Positions 29,401 to 42,297 of a stretch of 64,000 nucleotides of DNA are shown here, piece by piece. The position numbers and the translations under genes are program-made. The first letter of the stretch is position 1. The number at the start of each line of letters is the position of its first letter. The stretch lies in NCBI GenBank assembly GCA_045837725.1, contig JBEWZL010000084.1, positions 310,001 through 374,000 of the forward strand. The letters are read 5' to 3'. The notes under the pieces are model-generated. The model was not told where the DNA came from, ran no database searches, and saw only the letters and a program-made list of their open reading frames with translations. Origin of the DNA: Vermamoeba vermiformis. Taxonomy: Eukaryota; Tubulinea; Echinamoebida.

Positions 29401-30762
29401 ACAATTACCGCACGTTGCACAAAGATTCAACATTTGGAGACAGCAATTGCATGGAATGAACGGTTAGGCCAGGGCTTGACGCCTATTGCACCAAAACTTA
29501 AAGTATTCAAACGTACGTTCATATTATTATGTATAAATATATTCGTTCAATAATATTTTCTGTTCTCAGAAAAATATTGGCACCCTGCCGTGGAAAATCC
29601 ACCGTACTCAATGTTAGTCAAGTGCGCCAATTTGACTCTAATCCACGCTGAAAAAGTACGTCTAAGTATAACTACTACAATATCGTATACTAACAGAGGT
29701 TATCTGATTTAGGTCTCCTTGAGTGATTTCCATACAATTATTGATCACTGCAAATTCTTGGAAACTATTCACATTAATATTGTTCCGGCTACTGTTGAAG
29801 AGAATCCAGATGACAATAATAACAATAATGCGGCTAATAATAACAATAATGATAATGCCGCTCAACCAGCCGACGGTGCAAATGCTAACAATAATAATGA
29901 AAATAATAATAATAATGATGAAAATCAAAATCAAGCGAATAATAATGAAAATAATCCGGTACAAAATAACGGCGCAAATGAAAATAATAATGAAGCCAAT
30001 AATAATAATGATAATGCAGCTGCTCCAGAGAATAATAATGATAATGCAAATAACAACAATAATAATAATGCTCCTATTGTCGCACCAGCTGCCCCTGCGT
30101 GGAATGTGATTGACATGGGCCGATTGTTTGAAAAATGCAGACACTTGAAGAACTTGCATTTGATTGGCCCTATCAACAACAAAAGCTTTACGTATGAAAA
30201 ACTCTTATGCTTCATTTGCAGATCGATTTGCAAATTACTAACAATATTTTATTTCCTTTTTAGGAATTTCGTTGTTTCTACGTCGTTAAAGTACTTGAAT
30301 CAATTGTCCACGGAGACTCGTGCTGTGTCAGATATGGTTATGTTTTATTTAGCCGAGTGCTGTCCTAACTTGAAGTTCTGCGAATTGGATTACGAGTTCT
30401 TGGTTTCTGAATGTAAGTCATTTTAGATGTGGCCACATCCGCTCAAAAACGACATTACTTTAGATTTTTTTTGCATTTATCCATATGATAATACGATTAT
30501 ATAATATTATTATGAATTATTTTTCGTCAGTAATTACGAATATTATGGCGATTTTTTTGAATTTTTTTCTAACCAACGGATCCACTTGATTTTTGTTTGG
30601 CTGGTGATTAACTCTAATGTTATTAAACTAGGGATCGAATTACCATTGACGAGAAGATTGCCACACTTGACTCGCTTTGAAATGAGAAACTCTTACACCA
30701 TTGACCAAGCCTTCACTAATGCGAACAAAGAACGAGCCGCGAAGATTAAATACAACTTGTAA
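26429..30762 (+). CDS. Large ankyrin + C2H2 zinc finger + F-box/LRR protein with Asn-rich insert
   Basis: About fifteen exons from MSSAHEAKQEKEKQEF to ANKERAAKIKYNL. The N-terminal 400 residues contain degenerate ankyrin repeats (GNVLHIAARLGHVTIAKVVI; HTAMSLAVQHLHAPVVEVLA). Next is an acidic linker and one C2H2 finger, CTLCDKKFTSEI joined across an intron to SLQAHLKSKGH. An F-box-like segment (LPLLSELINLIIIKLDKWSL) leads into LRR-like sequence (LPKLKKLKLMGEWLFG). Exon 29713-30190 holds a roughly 90-residue Asn-rich tract coded by AAT/AAC runs, interrupting the LRR region. Every junction I checked keeps frame, but a wrong join of two genes at the 27779-27832 intron cannot be excluded, because MNVDEDTVLPLG could also be a start. 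Confidence 0.65.
29810..30072 (+). repeat. AAT/AAC-rich low-complexity tract (coding, poly-Asn)
   Basis: Imperfect trinucleotide repeat inside an exon, coding Asn with scattered Asp, Glu, Ala and Gln. Such tracts are common in dictyostelid and some other protist proteins. Synonymous AAT/AAC mixing suggests it is not freshly expanded. Confidence 0.9.
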
Positions 30763-31200
30763 ACGTCCTTAATACATTACGAATGCCTTCTATTTAAATT
30801 TCATAATTTTGGTAATTCGTATGGTTAGAAAATCCATTATCAAGTATTTCTTGTAGGGATTACTAGATCTGATCCGAACGATTTGCATTTTTTCTAACCA
30901 ACGGATCTGCACTCGGGGAATTATAGTTCAAATAAAACTTCTTGACCAATGGGCAAATAAGTCTTTTTTTAAATATTAGCGGAGTTTAATTATGACAAGT
31001 TTTGAATTTCTCTCTAAAAAGTGCGGTTGAAGCCACCGAAATTTTTACCCCAACCGCCAAGCAACTATCGCAAAAAAGTAAATTTTTTTCTTTTACCGAA
31101 TATTGCTTTCAATCAGATTCGTACACGAATTTTTTGGGCTTAAACATATACGGAGGTGCGTATTATCTAAGTAGTATATTGATGAACCCATTCACATTTA

Positions 31201-31356
31201 TTATTTCTTGGCGAGTGCTAGCTGACGACGGATCTTGCCCAAGCGTTGTGCGTTTCGAAGATTTCTTGGTCGTGCCATAAGCTATATGATAAAATATACT
31301 ATTAAAGCGCAACTTACCTTTTGATGCAGCCAGCCACAGAAGTGAAAACAGCTCAT
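31201..31356 (-). CDS. Candidate 39-residue basic peptide, two exons with a 36-nt intron
   Basis: Reading on the minus strand, ATG at 31356 gives MSCFHFCGWLHQK (31356-31318). A GTAAGTTG...CATATAG intron of 36 nt (31317-31282) follows, then KLMARPRNLRNAQRLGKIRR and QLALAKK, stop (31281-31201, joined in frame). The intron has perfect consensus ends. The C-terminal half is strongly basic, like many small RNA- or ribosome-binding proteins, but I recognise no family. It is too short for confidence; chance is quite possible. Confidence 0.3.
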
Positions 31357-31818
31357 GTACGTGACTTGACTCTGATTGCCATTCAGCGCGCAATGTCAAT
31401 GCCGAAATAAATGATCTCTGCCTTCTAGTAGCCGTTCTGACCTGCTGGTTGTTTGTCGTGCGGCACTGACACACCGTACACGAGGTATCTTGCCCAGAGC
31501 GGTCACTTTGAAGGCTCCCGCGGCCCACAGTGACCTCTACATTTGTTCGTGGAAGTAGATGGTAACTCGAAAATTCAGCAGTTTGAACTTAATAGAAAAA
31601 GAACTAGTTCGGCCGTTAGTACGTTCACCTTAAGTAGAAAGACCTAAAGATAAGCATACGCATTAGTTAATCCTGCTGATATGTTTCGAAGAACCACGCG
31701 ACACTACCGTTTCTTTGAAAACCAATCAGAAACTTCCTTTTTGGTACACGGTGGTTAAATTTAAAACTACGGTCGAGTTTACTTTGTTTCACCTACATAA
31801 CCCGATACTACACTACAA

Positions 31819-31962
31819 ATGGACAAAACTTCTTTTGAAATGCCAATGGCAATGAGCTGCTGCACCGACTTCGAAGCTGAAGGAGGAAATCCTGACGGTG
31901 GATTGTACGTTCCAATCGAAGAAGGTGACGGCCCCATAAACCAATACAGACCCCCGAAATGA
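31819..31962 (+). CDS. Candidate 47-residue small protein
   Basis: Single-exon frame MDKTSFEMPMAMSCCTDFEA, ending INQYRPPK. It is acidic, has a Cys pair, and codon choice resembles the neighbours (few AT-only codons, unlike the noncoding flanks). The ATG sits in an AACTACAAATG-like context. No family recognised. Confidence 0.35.
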   Translation: MDKTSFEMPMAMSCCTDFEAEGGNPDGGLYVPIEEGDGPINQYRPPK

Positions 31963-32515
31963 AAGCGAAAGTCTTCTGGTATCCAGGACTAGGTGTATTA
32001 CCCCAACCGCTGTATTACCCATTTTTAAATCTGGTACAATAAACTGCTTTCAAAGTGCGTTACCTGGTAGTTACTCCCATCGCTTAACGTCGCTTTAAAC
32101 TTATGTATAAAACAATCGTCTTTTTTTATAATCCAGTCAGAAGCAAGAAGTATAGTATTTATCGGTAGATCAACTTACATTAATTTAAAAAGCTAGAAAT
32201 AGGCACATTACAACATATGTTTTGTGAGGTATCTAATAGCTCTACCATAAAGGCTTTTTAGTTGGAAAGTTGTTGAAAATCCAAAATCGATTTCGCCATC
32301 TTAGACAAGAGAGATATCGAATGTTATGCCGATCTAATAACACTTGATGTCCTTTTTAAAGACTAGAACAGCTATGGCAATGATTTATAGTACAATTCCT
32401 ATGCTTGGGTAGTATTTACAGTGAAGCCTATTACCGTACAAGGCAATCCACCTATTAAGGTGTGACTGCAAGCACTTGATCCACGAGGCCATTCAACACG
32501 AGCACACTCGGTGAG

Positions 32516-32750
32516 TCATTCAGGAAGATCCCATGCGTCGTAAGTCCATCCGGGGTCCTTTATTGAAATAATTAGAAATTGATGTTAGTTAAACTTTGCG
32601 AGTCTTAAATTCAATATTTTAAATTAATTTTACCTCTTTTGTCGCCTCTCTAGCAAGAATATGGACTTTCCAAGGTCTAGAGCTCGCTAAGAATGCTTTT
32701 GCAATGTCGGATCCCAAACCAAACGCTTAGCTTGTAGCTCCTAATATCAT
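32516..32750 (-). pseudogene. Relic of an NmrA/SDR-like NAD(P)-binding protein gene
   Basis: On the minus strand MILGATS, a TAA (32729-32727), then AFGLGSDIAKAFLASS and RPWKVHILAREATKE read like the first beta-alpha-beta of an NmrA-type Rossmann fold (compare the family pattern GATGxQGxxVAxALLxxGxWKVRALTR). A GTAAA...AAG intron (32633-32558) leads to DPGWTYDAWDLPE, stop. Nothing downstream resembles the rest of the family (about 300 residues). The internal stop and loss of the remainder make this a host-gene fragment rather than a working gene. Confidence 0.45.
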
Positions 32751-33029
32751 ACGTTTTTATATTGCTCCATATTTGTTGCGTCAGTTTGAGTAATTTAAAC
32801 GCAAATAAATCAAAATTTATGCTGTTTGGCGTGGTTCTTAGAACGTTCTACTCGTACAAATTAAATTACGATGTCATACGGAAAAACGGCGAATAATTGT
32901 GAATTTAATACGCTTAAATTTGACGGTCACCTACAAGAGTAATTCAAATAACTTTTTTTAGCAAAAATATTTTCTTTCTCGATCTCGAAAAATGCCAGGC
33001 TTAGACAAACTTGTCAAAAACTCACCGAT

Positions 33030-36000
33030 TTATTTCTTGCATTTGTTATAAATAATTGAACCAACAATAGCCAACGCAACTCTGAAATCTCAATGTTAGT
33101 ACGAAATATTTTTAGACGTGTCCAGATCTGTTTTCTAACGTACCCTACACCAATAGTAGTAACGATAATAATACCCCAATTGATTCTTGATGCGTGCTCG
33201 CCGGCTGAAACAAACTTCGCGTCAGGAACATCGATAAAAATGCGATGTGTCGTCTGAGCCTCGTTCAAAATAGGCGCAAAGCCATCGCATGCAATTCCTT
33301 TAAAAAATTAGTATAAGCATTGGTATAGTATTAAATAATATTAATCTGATATATACGTACTTGTTTCAGTATATATTCTCTTGCCAAAAATGAATCGTGT
33401 CGGATCCAGATCCTTCGGTGACCACGAAACTATGATGCTGTCTTTAGACTACAAAGCCAACATTAGCCCCCATAACTCATAATATAATAGTACTCGGCAA
33501 GCACTACGTACAGCTAATTGTTTCTGAGTGAGTGGATAATATTGGTTTCGCTCGTTGTCGGACAAATACACAAAGTTGAAAATGTGCTGTTTTAAGGCCC
33601 AAGGAGGCATACGGCTCAACGCCATCTAATTTCATCAATAATTAGTATACTACGGCCTATTATAATAGAAAATAATGACATGAAAACATAAATTTTTTCG
33701 TACCTTTTCGGTCACTACCACATAAGTAAAATTGCCTTCTTTGGTCTGGTTGATTCGATAATTTCCATCTGCAAAGCCACAGCTCAACAAAAATTCAAAA
33801 GTGACCGTGTCGTTCATTTTGTAGCTGTAGCAAACGGGATCTTGATCGTATATGAGCCCTGTTTCCGCGTCCTTTTGGTACACGCACTGAGGTTCAGGGC
33901 CCTTTTTGAACAACTCGCACGTGAAAGGACGGGGCTTGGAACAAGTAGCGCCCATGAAATCAAGTGGGCATATACATCCTTCGTAAGTAGCCTGTGCAAA
34001 AGGTGATAGTCAGATCCGGATCTCTTGAAAATAAATATGACTCACCATTTGATTGCAGTTATCGTGACAAGGATACTCTTGCTTCTGATAAACACAGCTC
34101 TCAGTCTTGCAGCCAAGCTAATAAGCAAAGTATTGTTAGATCCGGATCTAATTGACACACCCACTTCAAGCATATTAAATAACAATGATAAGTGCTTACA
34201 TTCAAACTTCTGCAATCTAATATGTTGTCACGGTCGGCGCAAACAATTTTTGAGACAGAGCAGTTGGCGGGAATGTCACTGATGAACGGCTGAACCTTGC
34301 CATCACACGCCAACTGAAAGGTGTTTGATTAGCCTCAAGTAATCACAACGCAATTGCAGAATGATATTAACTTGCCTCAGTGATACGACAGAACTCATTC
34401 TCGCTGTGAAGGCTCGTGACTTGATTGTCACAAGTGACCGACAAAATGTTCTCGCAGAAAATGATTGGTCCCTGGTAGGTACTGTAATCGTAGTTCTCAC
34501 CACCACATTGGATCTATTGTACATATATATGTTAGTATTATTAAGGCCATAAAGCACGTCTAACTTACAATCTTAGGCAAGCACTTCTTGGATTTGTCGT
34601 TTTGACACGTGCCATCGAGTGTGGTTGGCGTGCACAACGTGTCAATGACTGACCCAGAGCAAGTTGTGCCAATGGCTGTGCATTGACTCTTAGTGCTCAC
34701 ATCCGTGCACGGCGTATTGACTTTCTTGCATTGAGTCGCATTGACTGGTCTGCCTGTTGGATCTTGCACAATCACACCATCACATTCCAACTACAGCAAT
34801 TATAACATATAAGTTACTAATTCGTGCATTTTAGGTTGCGTGTTAGTGTCAGTAAGTTATTTTTAGGCAGCAAAAAATGTCGTGTTGGATGTGGGTTTTA
34901 ACCTTACCTGCTCGTTGGCACAATAGTAATTAAACACTTCAAAACCATAAAACTTGAAACCACAGCCAATCTATATAACAATAAATAAGCACGTTGTATA
35001 ATAATAAATGTGCTGTAAAGTGTGACGTACTTGTACTTGACACGTGTTGATCATACTTGGCGTAATTTGAGCTCCACCGTATTCCGTCGAATTACCGCAC
35101 AACACCTATTAAATATCATTAGCCCTGGGCTACTAAGCATTCATTATAAAATTAGGCATAAGCCAAAAATAGAATCAGAAGTTACCTTTTGCAGTGTGCA
35201 CGAGTCACTCACGGGGTACTCGTATGTGGTATTCGAGCACAACAACTGTGCATTATTGTTAGTCCTATTTATATTCATGTATATGATAACGACTTGCCTT
35301 TGTAACAAAGCATCCTTCAATGCTCGCTGGTGGGCCGTTGGCAGCGACATCCACAATAACGCCATTACAGCTCAGCTGAATTTATGGAATTATTAATAAT
35401 TTAAATTTAAATATCATCACTATGACTTTTAATACCTCTGTCACAGTACAATTTTTGCCTTGACAAGTGTTCTGTAAAATACGAAAATTAGTAACGAGAA
35501 AAGCGGATGTTGCACGGACTCTGTAACGACGTTATCAAAAGATAACAATTGCATTTAAATTTGCATAAATATGCCTACCATTTCTTTAGTAATATTTCCC
35601 ATATATCCGTTGTTGACGCACTCGTTGAAAGCTGAAATTAATCAAATATTAGCCGCATTATTTCATGCTTAAATTTAAGGTAGTAATAAAGCAATATTAA
35701 TCACGATTTTAGAGAGCGGTATTAATAAATTGGATACTTTAGGTGGTTATAATTTTCATACCAGTTGCATCCGTGACACTACGCTTCTCTTTAGCTGAAT
35801 CATTGTCGTCATTAGCTGAAGGATATTTTGATAATATTGATTTTCTATTAGCAGCCACACTGCTCTTTTTCTTAGTGAAGCTTTCAACGGATTTTTGAAG
35901 GTAGTTCGCGTGTTCTTGAGCTAACTCTTCGACGCTCTTGCCAATATCCTCAAATTGCTTGAATGGGTTGAAAAGTATCGATAATTTTTCGGTAAATGAA

Positions 36001-36107
36001 GGCGTAGGATCGTTCTTCTTCGGCAACAAGCTCAGAAAGTTAGCATCCGTAACTACAAATAATAAACATAAAGATACACATAAATATACAAATTTTACAC
36101 GAGACAT
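33030..36107 (-). CDS. Cysteine-rich type I transmembrane protein (receptor-like)
   Basis: Starts MSRVKFVYLCVSLCLLFVV, a clear signal peptide, followed by a Lys/Ser-rich segment. About fourteen small exons then encode a Cys-rich ectodomain: repeated short units such as NTCQGKNCTVTE, LSCNGVIVDVAANGPP, LACDGKVQPFISDIPANC and LGCKTESCVYQKQEYPC, and an EGF-like CICPLDFMGATCS. Near the end, the exons WGIIIVTTIGVG and VALAIVGSIIYNKCKK join across a 62-nt intron to make one membrane helix with a four-residue basic tail, stop at 33032-33030. So it is almost wholly extracellular. Two introns use GC donors (AG|GCAAGT, near 35,297 and 34,374). Exons often begin with a codon for Leu just before LxC, suggesting exon duplication. 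Ligand unknown. Confidence 0.8.
34136..34151. repeat. 16-bp perfect palindrome TTAGATCCGGATCTAA in intron
   Basis: Lies in an intron of the Cys-rich receptor gene. A shorter relative, AGATCCGGATCT, is in the preceding-numbered intron of the same gene at 34012-34023. The core AGATCCGGATCT is thus shared by two introns of one gene. Confidence 0.9.
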
Positions 36108-36374
36108 GACTCGTCTTTGTTATTTACAAGCACAAATAATGACGAGGAACTCCGACCACCATAAAAAGGTTTTGCGTTTTCGTACAAAGTCCGCAAAAGA
36201 AAAAAAATCCCGTCAAATAAAATTGATAAAAATTGATTCTGTTTGTCGGTCAAATTCAAACCGAAGAATTTTTATCGCTCCGCTGACCGTCATTTGCCAA
36301 CCACAAGTTAACGATATATTTATTTTAATATAAATTAGGTCACCTAAAATTACGAAGTGACGGATTAACTGAGG
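36108..36374. promoter_or_regulatory. Divergent promoter region, receptor / AGC kinase
   Basis: 267 bases between start codons on opposite strands. AT-rich; no defined element seen. Confidence 0.4.
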
Positions 36375-38745
<2,371 letters not shown>

Positions 38746-39232
38746 TCGCGCAACATCCGCATCTGCAATTCGGTAATTTGACAGGTTTTTATTCAAAACT
38801 TTCATTTTATCGAGATTGCAGATGAATCTTATTTATTGTGGTAATATTCAAAGTCTTAATTATTATTGTACAAAGAACACGACGTTTTAATGCTCGAGCT
38901 TGTAAATGGTTAGCGCCGTTAATTATTTTATTGTTTTAAAGCTGTTATTGTAGTAAATAAAACCTTATTTAAACTATACTTGCAATGCTTTGCCTCGTTG
39001 GATTTGTTCCGCTGTTGTACATCTCGTACGTTGCGCAATCCGTTAACAAGTAAATTCTATACTTGATATACTTGACCTGAAATTGGCACTAAGCTACTCA
39101 CCGCTCATAACCAATTGAATCAAGAATTAAATAGGTCGGTGGGTAGTCGACCCCAAACTGTCGTTTTTCCGTTAGTTGATTATAAATTTTGTTTCTCTGA
39201 TTATTTTTCTGTTATTATATATTGCAACATAA
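38746..39232. other. Intergenic, 487 bases
   Basis: Between two same-strand genes. AATAAA-like words (for example about 38956) suit the 3' end of the kinase gene. Nothing else seen. Confidence 0.4.
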
Positions 39233-41985
39233 ATGCGAGGACGGGCAACGAGGAGTTCGTTTACGGGCTTCGGCTCGCATAAGAAGTCCAGATCTATGTA
39301 CGATCTGCAGCAGCTGGCAGATGAAGATCTGGATGAGCTATTTATCAATGTAAATAATAGAAAACAGTTATGGTCATGGATGTTAACAGAATTAGCAATG
39401 GAACCGTTACACTGGTAAGCCAATATTTAATTGTGGTATTTTTAAAGTGACTGAAAGATTACAATCGATAATTAAGCTATTTTCGTAGTTAAATTAATTA
39501 TAGCTACTGCAAAAAAGATCTAGTTATCGAACAAATTAAATAAAAATCATTTTTTATCTTTTCAATAACCGAAATTCAAGATCTGACGTAGCGCGTATTT
39601 TTGGCGCACATTTCTTATAAATTATTATTATTATTAAATAATATAACTTAATGGTATAATACCCTCTATACGATACAAAATTTGCGCGGGATCTAATCTG
39701 TCTAAAATAGGCTGGCAATCTCATATTATCTTCAAATGCTTATCGATAGCATGGCAAAGCAATATTCAGGAGAAGACTGCAGGACAGCATTTGGATTAAT
39801 AAGGCTACGACCAGGAGCCCTGGTTTCATTTTTTGTTCAGTTTGCGATTTTAATCGATTTTTTGGTGTATTTTTTCTTCGGTAAGTTACTATAATATTAT
39901 ATAATTTATTATTATTCTTACATATTTGCGTCCGGAGTTGTTCACACATTGTCGCACAAATCACAATTGAATTAAATGCCGCTACTTCCCGACACTAATC
40001 ATTACTACTAATATTCCTGATAATTATGAGAATATTAATTATTTAATTAATTTTAATCTGCTATTTATAGGCGGCAAACAACGATTCAATAAGAAATATC
40101 TTTATGTCTTTACCAGTATTTTGGCAATCGGCATGTTATGCACTATCGCTTATATGACCGATATATACATGTACTGGGTCGATGGATTGATATTATTGGG
40201 CATTTCTGTATTCAAGTCGTTGGCGCAAGTCGGATCTGCTTCATTTTTGCCAGCCTTCGCAAGAGTACGAAAGCCCTCATTACACTACTAATAGTGAATT
40301 TATAATTAACATATTTATATTTATAGCGAAATAGAGCTGTGTACAAGAAAGCATTGGATCAATTATTTTTCTACAAGACAGCACTCAGTACGTAAATCAA
40401 ATCTACCACTATTTATTTGCAGCTTCAAGCTATTATGAGACAATACAAGACTATAATAGGGAATACAACTAATAATATCTAATCAGATTTTGTGCTTTCG
40501 GCGCTGGTTTTGCCGTTTGTTGTGAAGTTGGCAGTGCCTCGCGGAATTCCCACCGAATGTACGGAATATGAAGTAGCCTCCAATTATGCAGAGATTTGCA
40601 GGTACGCTATCAAAAAATATAGAACTAATAAGACATGTTATTAATTCTTTTGTTTCATACGTGAAGATTGGCAGTGTTTTTCTCAGCCCTGTGGTGGTTT
40701 GCACTCATGTGCTGGTCAATGTTTTTCCCGTCACACGTGGCACAAGAGAATACAAATACTCCGGGATACATCTCAATCGCTCATCAGAGCTCAAGCTGCT
40801 TTACTATTTTGGTTAAGGGTACGTACCAGATCCGCGATACCTCTTAGATTATCGTTCATTTTTCTTCGTGCCAAGTGTTCAGTTATTAATTCTTTTGTTG
40901 AATTATAGCCACTAGTGTCGTTACTGGCTCAAAGGCATTAAACAGAATGTTCTGGGCGTGGGTGTTTTATTCAGGCGCTGTCAGTTTTTTGCTGTAAGAC
41001 ATAGAACTCTTTGAATCTTAATTTTCTTAACCTAAACACTATTAACAGAGTAATCGTGTGCAACTTTGCCGTGCAAGAGTTAGGAGCAAATGCTATTTCC
41101 AATTCGGCCTTGTGGACTGAGGTACATTTTATTAAATTTTTCACTAAGTTTTAACGCTCGTTTATTTGTTTAGATTGCATTTTTCTCGTTGGTTGGCTTG
41201 AAGTTGTCGGATTACACAGTGACTAACGGCTATTTCAACGATAAGTCATTGTTGTCGTTCAACTTGGTGTCGTTGTTTGCTGCTACTTTGATCATGCTTT
41301 CTGGCTTTTACTTCGAATTAGGTACGTGTAATTATAGTTAGGATAAGTTATAGCCGACACTGACATAATATCAATAGTGCCTTGGTCCTCGTGGGTTATT
41401 TACACTCTTGGCGCCATTATCGGTTTGAATGCAGTTCCCGCGTACTGGAATTCGCGTAATTTATATTTGACTTTGACGCCGCTTACTGCTGAAGAGATGG
41501 ACATCAATTATTTGTTCACTTTGGTCGCTAAGCGTAAGTACTGTTTTTATTCTGTTTCCAACTACCGAATCTTTTCCGTGGATGCACTCCCAGAACACTT
41601 TGTGCTAGGGTCTTCAAGTCTACGTATACTACGGAAATATTATTAACTATTTGATTTACAGTTACTGCATTTATTGGACCTGTTTTGGCTACATTTACCT
41701 TCGACGAATGGTCAACTTTCCGATGGTCGTTCTTCTTCCCAGGTAAGCGCTATAATAAGCCCAATATGATACACGAACTAATAATATTAATATATAGCTG
41801 TTGCATTGTTCATTGGCGCGTCGGTATTGCAAACAGTTCCGGCTCCATCCACTAACGGCAATGGCAAGCATCACGATAGCCATTCATTGCCTACTACGCA
41901 CTCCCCGCATCATTATGAAGAGACTAATTTCGATCAAGGAATGCTGCATCATCATTATACCGAAGATAAATACGCTCAATCCTAG
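39233..41985 (+). CDS. ATG22/UMF1-type major facilitator (vacuolar amino-acid efflux-like)
   Basis: Multi-pass membrane protein from about eleven exons. A short cytosolic N-terminus (MRGRATRSSFTGFGSHKKSR) is followed by roughly ten to twelve hydrophobic helices, e.g. VSFFVQFAILIDFLVYFFF, LYVFTSILAIGMLCTIAYM, LAVFFSALWWFALMCWSMFF, and VIYTLGAIIGLNAVPAYWNS. Family-like features are the VGSASFLPAFARRNR segment after helix 4 and the paired aromatic FSALWW helix. ATG22-type carriers release amino acids from the vacuole/lysosome after autophagy. The C-terminus is His-rich (GKHHDSHSLPTTHSPHHYEE), perhaps metal- or pH-sensing; that is speculation. MFS-type transporter is firm; the ATG22 branch is moderate. 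Confidence 0.75.
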
Positions 41986-42297
41986 ATCTGAAAAAAAACT
42001 TTGGAATAATTGTAATGATATAGAAAGAGCATAAGAAATTTTGGTAGATAACATTATAATCTGCGGCAATTTGTATTTATGTAGTAATTGCGAGTTGAAA
42101 ATAAAACTAACTTTGCAATAATTATTGAAGAACGCTTAATTTTCGAAGAAGTTCTCTTTTTCTTTATTGAGTTCGATGTGCGTATACAGCTTATACGTTT
42201 TTATACTGTGTGATCCGCCACGTGCTCACCAATTTTCGCAATACGAATTTCGTCAGCTTTTAATTTCACTCCTCCTGGAATAATACAACACAATGCA
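41986..42297. other. Intergenic, 312 bases
   Basis: Between two same-strand genes. Just before the BTB start lies ATGCAATGA (42293-42301): a two-codon upstream ORF (ATG CAA TGA) overlapping the real ATG at 42298. This could lower translation of the BTB gene. Confidence 0.4.

Larger units (their letters stand above)
30763..33029. other. Gene-poor region of 2.3 kb
   Basis: The longest stretch here without a solid gene. Contents I can name: a candidate 39-aa two-exon ORF (31201-31356, -), a 47-aa ORF (31819-31962, +) and a relic of an NmrA-like gene (32516-32750, -). The rest (30763-31190, 31360-31810, 31970-32510, 32755-33029) shows no long frame, tRNA or mobile element by eye. Confidence 0.5.

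Noticed and set aside
29662-30159. 165-codon Ile-rich minus-strand ORF
   Set aside because: Antisense of the AAT/AAC repeat; poly-Ile is an artefact of the repeat.
32498-32600. Alternative minus frame PDGLTTHGIFLNDSPSV... over the NmrA relic
   Set aside because: It reads openly for about 33 codons but matches no family I know, and the Rossmann-like frame explains the upstream exon better.
30763-33029. Mobile element in the gene-poor gap
   Set aside because: No terminal repeats, transposase, reverse transcriptase or target-site duplications are visible.
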